Of a DNA stretch of 64,000 bases, positions 57,001-64,000 are shown piece by piece. The stretch is from Bradyrhizobium sp. 4. Lineage in GTDB: Bacteria > Pseudomonadota > Alphaproteobacteria > Rhizobiales > Xanthobacteraceae. Where the stretch lies: NCBI RefSeq assembly GCF_023100905.1, contig NZ_CP064686.1:4030001-4094000 (forward strand), read 5' to 3'. The notes beneath the pieces were generated by a model that saw nothing but the letters and a program-made list of their open reading frames with translations, made no database searches and was not told the origin of the DNA. Each line of letters starts with the position of its first letter. Positions within the stretch are counted from its first letter, which is position 1. A program made the translations under genes and the position numbers.

Positions 57001-57520
57001 CGCCGGGCTCGCGCACGGTCGAGGAGCGGTTGTAGCCGTTGTGCTCGAGCCAGGCGATGATGCTGTCCATCGGCACGACGTTGCCGGGCGCCACCGACAG
57101 CGCCTGCGCCGCAACGAGGTCGCGTGCCGGCACGCGCTGCACGACGGCGTTCACCGTGGTTAGCACGATCAGCGGCTTGTCGCTGCCGGTCAAGGACGCC
57201 AGCCGTGCCAGCGTCGTCAGCCGCTGCGCGAGGACGCCGCCATGCGGCGAGACGCGGTCATAGGGTTGGCAATCCCAGGCCGGGAACGTCAGCACGGGCA
57301 AATCGGGCGCGAAGAATTGCAGGGCACGTTCGAGCTGCTGCATCCGCGGCCCGTCGCGGCAGATCACCGCGAGGCTGACAGCCGGCTTCTTCGGCCGCGC
57401 CGCGATGGCGCGCGCGAGATCGGAAACGACGAGGCCCTCGGCACCCTCGGCGACATTTGCAAGGGTGAGCGCGCGGCCGGGCGTGAGCAGCTCGGCCGGC
57501 GATTTCATCCCCGGCTTCAT
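54002..57520 (-). CDS. mfd: Transcription-repair coupling factor
   Basis: Mfd removes stalled RNA polymerase at DNA lesions and recruits UvrA. Of 1172 residues, the N-terminal UvrB-like domains are at about 1-350 (FPAWDCQPYDRVSPHG), and the CarD-like RNA-polymerase interaction domain is near 507 (GDIVVHVDHGIGRFIGLQ). The RecG-like translocase has Walker A GDVGFGKTE (about 650), DEEQ in LLIVDEEQHFGV (about 747) and QLRGRVGRS. The C-terminal TRCF domain lies at about 1010-1150. The length is typical. ATG 57520 (MKPGMKS) overlaps the sdhE stop, so the two are co-translated. Confidence 0.97.
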   Translation of the reverse strand: MKPGMKSPAELLTPGRALTLANVAEGAEGLVVSDLARAIAARPKKPAVSLAVICRDGPRMQQLERALQFFAPDLPVLTFPAWDCQPYDRVSPHGGVLAQRLTTLARLASLTGSDKPLIVLTTVNAVVQRVPARDLVAAQALSVAPGNVVPMDSIIAWLEHNGYNRSSTVREPGEYAVRGGILDLFPAGLEQPVRFDFFGDSLESIRTFDAETQRTLLDMRALDLVPISEFQLVTDTIRRFRMGYVAEFGAPERDDALYEAVSEGRRHPGMEHWLPLFQDRMDTLFDYLQGAAVAIEPQAEDAIRERFKQILDYYQARRDAMEHPGGGAIYKPLPPDRLYLTEEEWGKRESGMPLVRLTQFSVPADGTSVVDAGARKGRDFAPERNDNKVNVFEAVVAHVHGLLTSRKKVVIALWTEGSRDRMTSMLRDHKLTPVTSVNSWRTVQATPRNETMLAVLGLESGFETDEIALISEQDILGDRLVRPRKASRKLDNFISEVTSLAAGDIVVHVDHGIGRFIGLQTLDVAGAPHDCLELHYAAETKLFLPVENIELLSRYGSDQTSVELDRLGGSGWQTRKAKLKNRIREIAGELIKIAAERHLHEAPKLPVQPGLYDEFCARFPYDETEDQLGAIESTLKDLELGRPMDRLICGDVGFGKTEVALRAAFAVALEGKQVAVVVPTTLLARQHHKTFTDRFKGFPVQVAQASRLVPAKQLNLVKKGLTDGSVDIVVGTHALLSKSIKFRDLGLLIVDEEQHFGVTHKERLKQLRAEVHVLTLSATPIPRTLQLALTGVRELSIIASPPVDRLAVRTFVAPHDPLMIREALLRERYRGGQAFYVVPRIDDLAEVKDFLDKNVPEMKVAVAHGQMPPAVIEDIMTAFYDGKFDILLSTTIVESGLDIPNANTLIVHRADMFGLAQLYQLRGRVGRSKLRAYALFALPAQQKITAQAERRLTVLQSLETLGAGFQLASHDLDIRGAGNILGEQQSGHIKEVGFELYQSMLEEAIVNLKAGVSEPAADRWSPTITIGMPVLIPEDYVGDLSVRLSLYRRLADLDSEEEIENFGAEMRDRFGVLPDEVRYLFKVAAIKAFCRQANVGKIDAGPKGAVIAFRDNSFAHPDRLVSFIRSHGQAAKVRPDMKVVFLQDWETPEERLAGTTEIMRQLAQLAQSKKAA

Positions 57521-57807
57521 ACCTCGCGGTCCGCGATCGGAAACGCCTTGATGCGCGCAAACAGCGGGCCGATGACGTCGGCGGCAAGCACCTTGTCGCC
57601 GGTGATGGCGGCATAGAGGTCGGGATCGGCCTCTTCGAGCAGGGTCTCGAGCTGCGTCAGCTCGTCATCGGACAGATTGCCGATCTCGGCATCCGCGAAG
57701 CGGCCGAGGATCAGGTCCATCTCGCGCGTGCCGCGGTGCCAGCAGCGGAACAGAAGCCGCTTGCGGCGGTCGTCCAGCCCGTTGCTCGATCGTGTCGTTC
57801 CCGTCAT
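57517..57807 (-). CDS. sdhE: Succinate dehydrogenase assembly factor (FAD assembly)
   Basis: A 96-residue SdhE/Sdh5-family protein that promotes covalent attachment of FAD to succinate dehydrogenase. RRKRLLFRCWHRGTREMDLILGRF contains the conserved RGxxE motif (HRGTREMD). The rest is a short helical bundle (DDELTQLETLLEEADPDLY). It overlaps mfd by four bases; this sdhE-mfd arrangement next to recG is usual in rhizobia. The promoter must lie in the 180-base gap with recG. Confidence 0.95.
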   Translation of the reverse strand: MTGTTRSSNGLDDRRKRLLFRCWHRGTREMDLILGRFADAEIGNLSDDELTQLETLLEEADPDLYAAITGDKVLAADVIGPLFARIKAFPIADREV

Positions 57808-57991
57808 GTCTCAATTCCAGTCAAACGCCAAAAGCCCGGACGTGCCGGGCCGGGGTGATATAGCCACTCGGGCGGGCCCTGTCAGCCCTCGATTTGTCAT
57901 GGCCCGCCGCCGCCGCAGGGACACGAAAAAACACGTGGATGCCGCCTACAAAGCCGGGCATGACGAGCGAAAACGATCCTAGGTTCGCCTG

Positions 57992-60100
57992 ATGCGCCCC
58001 AGCCTGCTCAACCCGCTGTTTGCCCCCGTGACCAGCCTGCCCGGCGTCGGTCCGAAGCAGGACAAGCTGCTGCAATATCTGCTCAGCCGCAGCGAGACGC
58101 CGCGGCTGGTCGATCTGTTGCTGCATTTGCCGAGCCAGGTCATCGACCGCCGCGCGCGGCCGAAGATCCGCGATGCCGTGCAGGGAACCATGGTCACGCT
58201 GGAGGTCACCGTCGACCGCCACCGCCCGCCCCCGCCGCGCAATGCGCGTGCGCCCTACCTCGTCTACGCCAGCGACGATACCGGCGACGTCGTGCTGACT
58301 TTCTTCCGCGCAAAGCCCGGCTATGTCGAGAAGCTGCTGCCGATCGGCGAGAAGCGCTTCGTCTCCGGCACGCTGCAGATGTACGACGGCATTCCGCAGA
58401 TCGTGCATCCCGACCGGGTGCTGGACGAGGAGGCGATTTCAAAATTATCCGGCATCGATCCCGTCTATCCCTTGACCGAAGGCCTTGCGCTCGGCTCGCT
58501 GCGCCGCGCGGTCGCGCAGGCGCTGCAGAAGCTCCCGGCACTGCCGGAATGGATCAGCCCGGAGGTGCTGCGCCGCTGCGGCCTCCCGCCGATCACCGAG
58601 GCGCTCATCCGCGTGCATCAGCCGGTCGAGCTCACCGACATTCTGCCCGACCAGCCGTTCTGGTCGCGCCTCGCCTTCGACGAACTCCTGGCCGGGCAAC
58701 TCGCCCTTGCCCTGATTCGCGCGCAATTGCGTCGCCCGGCCGGTGTGCGCAACGCCGGCGACGGGCACCTCCGCAACAAGATCATCGATGCCCTGCCCTA
58801 TGCGCTGACAATCTCCCAACGCGATGCCGCCGCGGCCATCGCCGACGATCTGCAACAACCGGTGCGCATGCTGCGCCTGCTCCAGGGCGACGTCGGCTCC
58901 GGCAAGACCGTGGTCGCGCTGCTGGCCGCCGCTGCCGTCACTGAGGTTGGCAAGCAGGCAGCGCTGATGGCGCCGACCGAAATTTTGGCCCGTCAGCACA
59001 TCAAGACTATCGCGCCGCTCGCCGAGCGCGCTGGCATGCGGGTCGCGATCCTCACCGGCCGCGAAAAGGGCAAGGAGCGGCGGGACCTGCTGGCACACCT
59101 CGAAGCCGGCGAGATCGACCTGCTCGTCGGCACCCATGCGCTGATCCAGGACGACGTGATCTTCAGCGATCTCGCCCTCGCCGTCGTCGACGAGCAGCAT
59201 CGATTTGGCGTGCGCGAGCGGCTGGCGCTGACGTCAAAGGGCGAGGCCGTCGACGTGCTGGTGCTGAGCGCCACGCCGATCCCGCGCACGCTGGTGCTGA
59301 CCTATTTCGGCGACATGGATATCAGCGAGCTCAGGGAGAAGCCGGCCGGCCGCCAGCCGATCGAAACCCGCACCATATCGATGAGCCGCCTCGGCGAGGT
59401 CACCGACAGCATCGGCCGCGCGCTCGAAGCCGGCAAGCTGGTCTACTGGATCTGCCCACTGATCGAGGAATCCGAGGCCGAGGGTACCGAGCACCTGACC
59501 AATGCGACCAAGCGCTTCGAAAGCCTGCAGAAGCGTTTCGGCGACCGTGTCGGCCTCGTCCACGGCCAGATGAAGGGCACCGAGAAGGACCGCGTCATGG
59601 GCCAGTTCGCCGCCCACGAGATCGGGCTGCTGGTCGCGACCACCGTGGTCGAAGTCGGTGTCGACGTGCCGGCGGCGACCATCATGGTGATCGAGAACGC
59701 CGAACGCTTTGGCCTCGCCCAGCTTCATCAATTGCGCGGCCGCATCGGGCGCGGCTCGGAGGCCTCAACCTGTCTGCTGCTCTACTCCGAGCCACTCGGC
59801 GAGATGTCGAAGGCGCGGCTGAAGGTGATCCGCGAGACCACCGACGGCTTTCGCATCGCCGAGGAAGATCTGAAACTGCGCGGCGAAGGCGATGTGCTCG
59901 GCGTGCGCCAGAGCGGCTTGCCCGGCTACCGCATCGCCCGCTCGGAGGTGCACGGTCAGCTCATCACGCAGGCCCGCGACGAGGCGCTGCGCATCCTGAA
60001 GGACGATCCAAAGCTGAAGGGCGAGCGCGGCGAGGCACTGCGATGCCTGCTGTATCTGTATGAGCGGGATGAAGCGATCCCGCTGATCGGAGCGGGTTAG
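57992..60100 (+). CDS. recG: ATP-dependent DNA helicase RecG
   Basis: RecG remodels stalled replication forks and Holliday junctions. Of 702 residues, the wedge (OB) domain is in the first 180 (DLLLHLPSQVIDRRARPKI; YDGIPQIVHPDRV), Walker A is GDVGSGKT (about 299-306), motif II is VVDEQHRFGV (about 397) and the C-terminal motifs include TTVVEVGVDVPAATIMVIENAERFGL and QLRGRIGRG. The start at ATG 57992 fits the family. Its stop overlaps the convergent panE-like gene's stop. Confidence 0.97.
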   Translation: MRPSLLNPLFAPVTSLPGVGPKQDKLLQYLLSRSETPRLVDLLLHLPSQVIDRRARPKIRDAVQGTMVTLEVTVDRHRPPPPRNARAPYLVYASDDTGDVVLTFFRAKPGYVEKLLPIGEKRFVSGTLQMYDGIPQIVHPDRVLDEEAISKLSGIDPVYPLTEGLALGSLRRAVAQALQKLPALPEWISPEVLRRCGLPPITEALIRVHQPVELTDILPDQPFWSRLAFDELLAGQLALALIRAQLRRPAGVRNAGDGHLRNKIIDALPYALTISQRDAAAAIADDLQQPVRMLRLLQGDVGSGKTVVALLAAAAVTEVGKQAALMAPTEILARQHIKTIAPLAERAGMRVAILTGREKGKERRDLLAHLEAGEIDLLVGTHALIQDDVIFSDLALAVVDEQHRFGVRERLALTSKGEAVDVLVLSATPIPRTLVLTYFGDMDISELREKPAGRQPIETRTISMSRLGEVTDSIGRALEAGKLVYWICPLIEESEAEGTEHLTNATKRFESLQKRFGDRVGLVHGQMKGTEKDRVMGQFAAHEIGLLVATTVVEVGVDVPAATIMVIENAERFGLAQLHQLRGRIGRGSEASTCLLLYSEPLGEMSKARLKVIRETTDGFRIAEEDLKLRGEGDVLGVRQSGLPGYRIARSEVHGQLITQARDEALRILKDDPKLKGERGEALRCLLYLYERDEAIPLIGAG

Positions 60101-61026
60101 CCGGCCGCTCGTTGCCGTCCAATCTCATAGGCCACCACATGCGCGCGGGCCAAATCCAGCAGCGGCGTGTCGATGCCGAGTGCACGGGCCCGGTTGGCCA
60201 TATCGCCGAGGATATGCTCCGCCTCGGTGATCGAGCCGCGCTCGATATCACGCAGCATCGAGGCCTTGAGCGGGGAATCCGGGGTCGTGAACAGCTTGCG
60301 GTCAAACTCGATGAAAGGTGCTCGCGGCTCAAAACCCGAGGCCGTGGCGACGGCGCAGCATTCGGCAAACAGCCGGAAGATGGATTGCTCGCCGTTCGGC
60401 ACCGCCAGAATGTCTCCGATGCTTGCACGCATCAGGCAGGTGATGCCGGCGAGCGTCGAGAGCTGGACGAATTTCTCCCACATGTCCTGCATGATCGCTT
60501 CGCTGGCGCGCACGTCGATACCGGGCACATGCAGCAGCGTCTCCAGGGCGAGCACACGCTCGCTCAACGACCCCCCGATCTCGCCGAAGACGATGGTCTG
60601 ATTGGCCATGAACTGAACGACACGGCCATCCGCATCGAGCCCGGCACTGACGTTCGCGAGCCCGCCGAGGACGCAGCTCGCGCCGAACCGCGCAGTCAGG
60701 GCGTCGACATGTTTCAAGCCGTTGAGGATCGGCAAAATCATCGTGTTGGCGCCAACGGCCGGGGCAAACTGGGCCATCGCATCGTCGAGCGAGTAGGATT
60801 TCACCCCGACGAGCACGACGTCGAAGGGGTGCTTGACATCGTTGGCCAGGATGACGTTCGGCTGCACGGCGAAGTCGCCATGCGGGCTCACGACCTGCAA
60901 TCCATTCCGCCGCAATTGCTCCGCACGCCCGGCCCGCACCAGAAAGGTCACGTCGCCGCCGGCTCGGACCAGGCGCGCTCCGTAGTAGCCTCCAAGCGCC
61001 CCCGCGCCGATCACAAGTACTCTCAT
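60097..61026 (-). CDS. 2-dehydropantoate 2-reductase (ketopantoate reductase family)
   Basis: A 309-residue NADPH-dependent enzyme of the PanE/ApbA family, which reduces 2-dehydropantoate to pantoate in coenzyme A synthesis. The N-terminal Rossmann motif MRVLVIGAGALGGYYGARL binds NADPH. VLVGVKSYSLDDA carries the usual lysine, and GSITEAEHILGDMANRARALGIDTPLLD the C-terminal catalytic region. Alphaproteobacteria often carry several paralogues, so the substrate may differ. ATG 61026 is the family start. Convergent overlap with recG. Confidence 0.88.
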   Translation of the reverse strand: MRVLVIGAGALGGYYGARLVRAGGDVTFLVRAGRAEQLRRNGLQVVSPHGDFAVQPNVILANDVKHPFDVVLVGVKSYSLDDAMAQFAPAVGANTMILPILNGLKHVDALTARFGASCVLGGLANVSAGLDADGRVVQFMANQTIVFGEIGGSLSERVLALETLLHVPGIDVRASEAIMQDMWEKFVQLSTLAGITCLMRASIGDILAVPNGEQSIFRLFAECCAVATASGFEPRAPFIEFDRKLFTTPDSPLKASMLRDIERGSITEAEHILGDMANRARALGIDTPLLDLARAHVVAYEIGRQRAAG

Positions 61027-61105
61027 TCGAACTCCCAATGCGGAGGAATTTCTTCCGAAGGAACAATAACAGATGGGCCGCGCGCCGTCTCGCGGCGACG
61101 CCCCC

Positions 61106-61936
61106 TCACCCCGAATGCGCTTGCAAAAATTTGCCGTGCTCCGCTTCGGTCGCATCGTTGGCGGGGAACATGCACTCGAGCCGCAGTTCCTCCGCCGTCA
61201 CCGTCTGCGGCGTTCCGACCGTCGTGATCAGGGAGAAGTAGTCCAGCGTTACACCGTCCTTGACGAAACTGAGCGGGATCATCGGCATCGCATCGGAGGC
61301 CGACGGCGCACGCCATTCCGGCTTCACCCCGGGGTACTGCGACAATTGCTCCAGCAGTGCCTTCGTCCTGATGTCAACCACGTGTCCGACCGCCTCGCGA
61401 TATACCCGTGCAAGCAGCCCGCGTGCGGTCTGCGGCCAGTTCGCGATGAAGGGACGCATGCCGTCCGGGTCGAACATGAGATGCAGCAGGTTTCGTGGCG
61501 CCGGCCGCGCTGACATGTCGATGAAGCTGTTGAACAGAAGCGGCGCAGCCTCGTTGGTCATCAGCACGTTCCAGTAGCGGTCCATGACGATGGCGGGAAA
61601 CGGCTCGTGCTGACGCAGCATGCGTTGCAGGGCACGGTTGATGCTCGTCATGGCGGGCGCCTCGAGCGCGGGATCGGAATAAGTCGGCGCATAGCCGGCG
61701 GCCAGCAGCAGCTCGTTGCGTTCGCGTAAGGGCACGTCGAGGGCTTGCGCAAGATCGAGCAGCATCTGGCGGCTCGGAACGCTGCGGCCGCTTTCGACGA
61801 AGCTGATGTGCTTCTGCGAGACGCCGGCGTCGAAGGACAGATCGAGCTGCGTCTTGCCGCGAATGTCCCGCCATTGACGCAGCAGCGCACCCGCGGAACT
61901 GGCGCGCGTCTTGAGGGCACTGGCCGTCGCTTTCAT
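61106..61936 (-). CDS. XRE-family regulator with MmyB-like ligand-binding domain
   Basis: A 276-residue protein from ATG 61936 (GGAAGGA upstream); ATG 61975 is in frame. The N-terminal helix-turn-helix is GALLRQWRDIRGKTQLDLSFDAGVSQKHISFVESGR, with MLLDLAQALDVPLRERNELLLAAGY following. The C-terminal half (ALQRMLRQHEPFPAIVMDRYWNVLMTNEAA) is the MmyB-like PAS domain that binds small hydrophobic ligands in Streptomyces relatives. It lies just downstream of the SnoaL-like gene on the same strand and may control it. Confidence 0.9.
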   Translation of the reverse strand: MKATASALKTRASSAGALLRQWRDIRGKTQLDLSFDAGVSQKHISFVESGRSVPSRQMLLDLAQALDVPLRERNELLLAAGYAPTYSDPALEAPAMTSINRALQRMLRQHEPFPAIVMDRYWNVLMTNEAAPLLFNSFIDMSARPAPRNLLHLMFDPDGMRPFIANWPQTARGLLARVYREAVGHVVDIRTKALLEQLSQYPGVKPEWRAPSASDAMPMIPLSFVKDGVTLDYFSLITTVGTPQTVTAEELRLECMFPANDATEAEHGKFLQAHSG

Positions 61937-62042
61937 GGCCGACTGATCCTTCCTGTCAATGTGGGGCATCGTCAACGCGCATCGGCGGCGGTGCGTCGGC
62001 TTGTCCGAGGCACCGCCGCCGATGGTAGCAGGTTCGAAGCGA

Positions 62043-62432
62043 TCAACCGAAGGCGACCGGTCCCACGGCGCCGACCCAGTGCCGTACCTTGGTAGCGTCC
62101 CTCTCGTCCATGTAGAAGAAGTGCGTCATCGTCGGATGAACCGTCTTCATCGAGGGATCATCGGGTGTCATGTCCACGATACCGCGAAACACCTTCAGGG
62201 CGCCGGCGTCCCAGTATTCGGTGACGTGATGCAGCGCGGTGAAGCCGGTGTCGATGAAGGCCTTGAGGTTGGCGCGGATCGCCTCGCGCCCCTTCCAATC
62301 GGCGACGCCGAGGTTGCAGACGGCATCCTCCGCAAAACAATCAAAACCTCGTCCAAAGGTCTTGTCGTCGATCTCCCGCCACATGTCGAGCAGCCATCGC
62401 GGCGGCTCCTTCTTCGTAAACATGACTTGCAT
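62043..62432 (-). CDS. SnoaL/NTF2-like protein
   Basis: A 129-residue protein from ATG 62432, which has AGGAGAG six bases upstream. The alpha+beta cone pattern is clear: PPRWLLDMWREIDDKTFGRGFDCFAEDAVC, GREAIRANLKAFIDTGFTALHHVTEYWDAG and MTHFFYMDERD. Such domains are used in polyketide cyclases, ketosteroid isomerase-like enzymes and small-molecule binding proteins. The Asp/His pair for isomerase is not clearly kept. It may be regulated by the XRE protein next to it. Confidence 0.85.
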   Translation of the reverse strand: MQVMFTKKEPPRWLLDMWREIDDKTFGRGFDCFAEDAVCNLGVADWKGREAIRANLKAFIDTGFTALHHVTEYWDAGALKVFRGIVDMTPDDPSMKTVHPTMTHFFYMDERDATKVRHWVGAVGPVAFG

Positions 62433-62610
62433 AGCTCTCTCCTGATGCACCGACACACGCGCGACAGGAGGCTTGATTGAATGCGTCCTGTCGGGTGGAT
62501 GACCGGGACAGTAGCCAGGCTGCGGATGGGCTCAATTACATGCCAGGTAATAAAGCGCGTTCGGGAAGCCTCCTCTTTCCCTGGCCCCGACTTTATGGAA
62601 CCCTACGACG

Positions 62611-63126
62611 ATGCGCCGGATCATCGTCGTGGGCTGTCAGGGAAGCGGAAAGACGAGCCTCTCCCGGAATCTCGGGCGAAAGCTCGGGCTGCCCGTGGTG
62701 CATCTCGACGTGCTCTACTGGCGGCCGGGCTGGAAGCCGTCCGACAAACCGAGCTTCCGGACGCGCGTCACTGACGCGATCGCGGGCGACGCATGGGTTG
62801 TCGACGGCAGCTTCTCGGGACTTGCCTTCGATCTCACGCTCGCGCGCGCCGATACGCTGGTCGTCATCGACCGCCCGCGCTGGCTCTGCCAGTGGCGCAT
62901 TTTCCTGCGATCCGCCTTCGATCGCGACAAGACCCGGCCTGACCTCCCCGAAGGGTGTCCCGAACAGTTCGATTGGAAATTGATGCGCGAGGCCTGGCGC
63001 TACGACACCGAGCGCGCGCCTGTCATCGAGGCCGAGCGCGTGCAGTATGGCGCTGACGTCCCGGTCGTGCGCTTGAGACGCGATCGGGACATCCAGGGTT
63101 TTCTGGATTCGGTGCACGGCAGATGA
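62611..63126 (+). CDS. P-loop kinase-like protein (FlaR/topology-modulation type)
   Basis: A 171-residue protein. Walker A is GCQGSGKTS (8-16). VVHLDVLYWRPGWKP is the conserved HLD-x-x-YW motif of the adenylate-kinase-like FlaR/'DNA topology modulation' family, followed by WVVDGSFSG, ADTLVVIDRPRWLCQWRIFLR (lid region) and the C-terminal RLRRDRDIQGFL. The family resembles shikimate or adenylate kinases; its substrate is unknown and the DNA-topology name is historical. Confidence 0.88.
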   Translation: MRRIIVVGCQGSGKTSLSRNLGRKLGLPVVHLDVLYWRPGWKPSDKPSFRTRVTDAIAGDAWVVDGSFSGLAFDLTLARADTLVVIDRPRWLCQWRIFLRSAFDRDKTRPDLPEGCPEQFDWKLMREAWRYDTERAPVIEAERVQYGADVPVVRLRRDRDIQGFLDSVHGR

Positions 63127-63154
63127 TCGATGGCCGTGACGTGAGACTGGACGA

Positions 63155-64000
63155 TCAGGATTTCTTCTGCGCGATACGCGCGGCGAATGCCTTCATCAGG
63201 TCGGTATCCGCCGCGTCGCCTTTGGCGTCCTCGGCGAGATGCTCGAACCAGCGCGCAAAGCCTTCGTAAACCTGGCTCGCCGGATGATCGGGGCCGAGAA
63301 AGCCGGAAATCTCCCGCATCTCCGCAACCCAGCGATAGGCTTTCGGAATCATGTCCGGCAGCGCGACTTCGAGCCGGGCCAGAACCGCGGGCTGGCTGAG
63401 TGCGAGTTCGTCGCGCAGCGCATCCGCAGCCCCCGCTTTCGTTGCCGCGACCACCATCGCCGCGCCGATGCCGGCGAGGCCCTTGACGATACCGGCATAG
63501 GACATTTTCAGCGCGGACGCGGCACCGACCGGCCCTTCGACGATCCGCACGTCGAGCCCGAAATCCTTCAGCACGGCGACATCCTTGGCGTGCTCGCCCG
63601 ACATGTAGAAGGCCGGGCTCTTGCCGCCGGGCTGGGGCGGGAACCCGATGATGCCGGCATCGACGAACGGCGCCTGTGCCGAGCCGATGATCTGCTCGAT
63701 CCTCATCACGGTATCGACGTTGACGGCATTGCAATCGACCACGACCGGCTTCTTCTCGCGCCGGACGATCAGCCCGGCAAGCCACTCGGCGAGCGCCACG
63801 GCTTCGCCCGGCGGCACGATCGAGAGGATGATGTCGGCGTCCGCGATCGCGTCGTCCTCGGCGCCGATCATGCCGGTATCCACCGCGCGTTTGCGCGTCG
63901 CCTCGCTCCGCCCTCTCAACGACGTCAGCACGCGCGCACCGTGCTCGCCGAGACGGCGGGCCACGGCACTGCCCATGGCACCGGGCGCGAGGATCGCAAT
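63155..64000 (-). CDS. NAD(P)-dependent 3-hydroxyacid/6-phosphogluconate dehydrogenase-like protein, 5' end beyond the window
   Basis: About 280 residues are visible. The reading frame is open to the right edge, and the last codons (IAILAPGAMGSAVARRLGEHGARV) show a dinucleotide-binding motif truncated by the window. DADIILSIVPPGEAVALAEWL, VVVDCNAVNV and GPVGAASALKMSYAGIVKGLAGIGAAM (with the catalytic lysine) fit the beta-hydroxyacid dehydrogenase family. The C-terminal region (ISGFLGPDHPASQVYEGFARWFEHLAED) resembles DUF1932. The substrate is unknown. The true start lies a few codons outside. Confidence 0.88.
   Translation of the reverse strand: MAILAPGAMGSAVARRLGEHGARVLTSLRGRSEATRKRAVDTGMIGAEDDAIADADIILSIVPPGEAVALAEWLAGLIVRREKKPVVVDCNAVNVDTVMRIEQIIGSAQAPFVDAGIIGFPPQPGGKSPAFYMSGEHAKDVAVLKDFGLDVRIVEGPVGAASALKMSYAGIVKGLAGIGAAMVVAATKAGAADALRDELALSQPAVLARLEVALPDMIPKAYRWVAEMREISGFLGPDHPASQVYEGFARWFEHLAEDAKGDAADTDLMKAFAARIAQKKS

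Noticed and set aside
1..64000. CRISPR arrays, complete insertion sequences, rRNA genes and replication origins
   Set aside because: None was found: no regularly spaced direct repeats, no transposase frames and no rRNA-like stretches. The only tRNA sequence seen is the split tRNA-Ser.

Overview
The window is GC-rich, gene-dense DNA from an alphaproteobacterium, most likely Bradyrhizobium. I infer this from the gene families and from characteristic intergenic inverted repeats, not from a database search. The signs include a DUF1236 protein, DUF2147 proteins, an IalB-type protein, phosphatidylcholine synthase, a NasS/NasT pair beside nirA, and three kinds of long intergenic inverted repeat.

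Layout. Positions 1 to about 5.3 kb are the end of a prophage: a tail fibre or tailspike gene, small phage genes and probable accessory genes. It stops inside a serine tRNA gene, of which only the 5' half remains. From 5.6 to 16.3 kb come ilvD, a DUF1236 protein, a GrlR-like protein and an NAD-recycling group (nadE, a PhaC-like hydrolase, and a nicotinamidase gene with an apparent frameshift), then glucokinase and small genes. From 16.3 to 24.2 kb are a response regulator, an LTXXQ protein, and a four-gene sugar-type ABC transporter operon followed by a 2-hydroxyacid dehydrogenase. From 24.2 to 31.6 kb are a DUF1993 protein, a periplasmic PheC-like dehydratase, two small secreted proteins, a cupin, an RraA-type protein and the 5-oxoprolinase genes pxpB-pxpC-pxpA. 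From 31.7 to 37.2 kb is a nitrate/nitrite assimilation unit on the minus strand: nasT-nasS, a 330-base leader, nirA and an iron-sulphur flavoprotein reductase. From 37.3 to 48.4 kb are rimO, a MerR regulator with a CMD-family protein, argD, a quinone oxidoreductase, TerC, phosphatidylcholine synthase, a UbiH-like monooxygenase, an AEC transporter, hspQ and an IalB-like protein. From 48.7 to 64 kb are a YejA-like binding protein, two apparently degenerate enzymes (an AMP-ligase fold and a GGDEF fold), cspA, mfd-sdhE, recG, a ketopantoate reductase, an XRE/MmyB regulator, a P-loop kinase and a dehydrogenase that runs off the right edge.

The most interesting element is just upstream of argD. A -35/-10-like promoter is followed, almost without a 5' UTR, by a 30-codon ORF with 12 arginine codons. 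Mutually exclusive 1:2, 2:3 and 3:4 stems follow, ending in a perfect intrinsic terminator. This is the layout of a ribosome-mediated arginine attenuator, with a leaderless leader peptide as in rhizobial trpL. Other points of note are the frameshifted pncA, the split tRNA-Ser at the prophage border, the candidate NasT-controlled leader of nirA, and two microproteins too short for ordinary gene finding.
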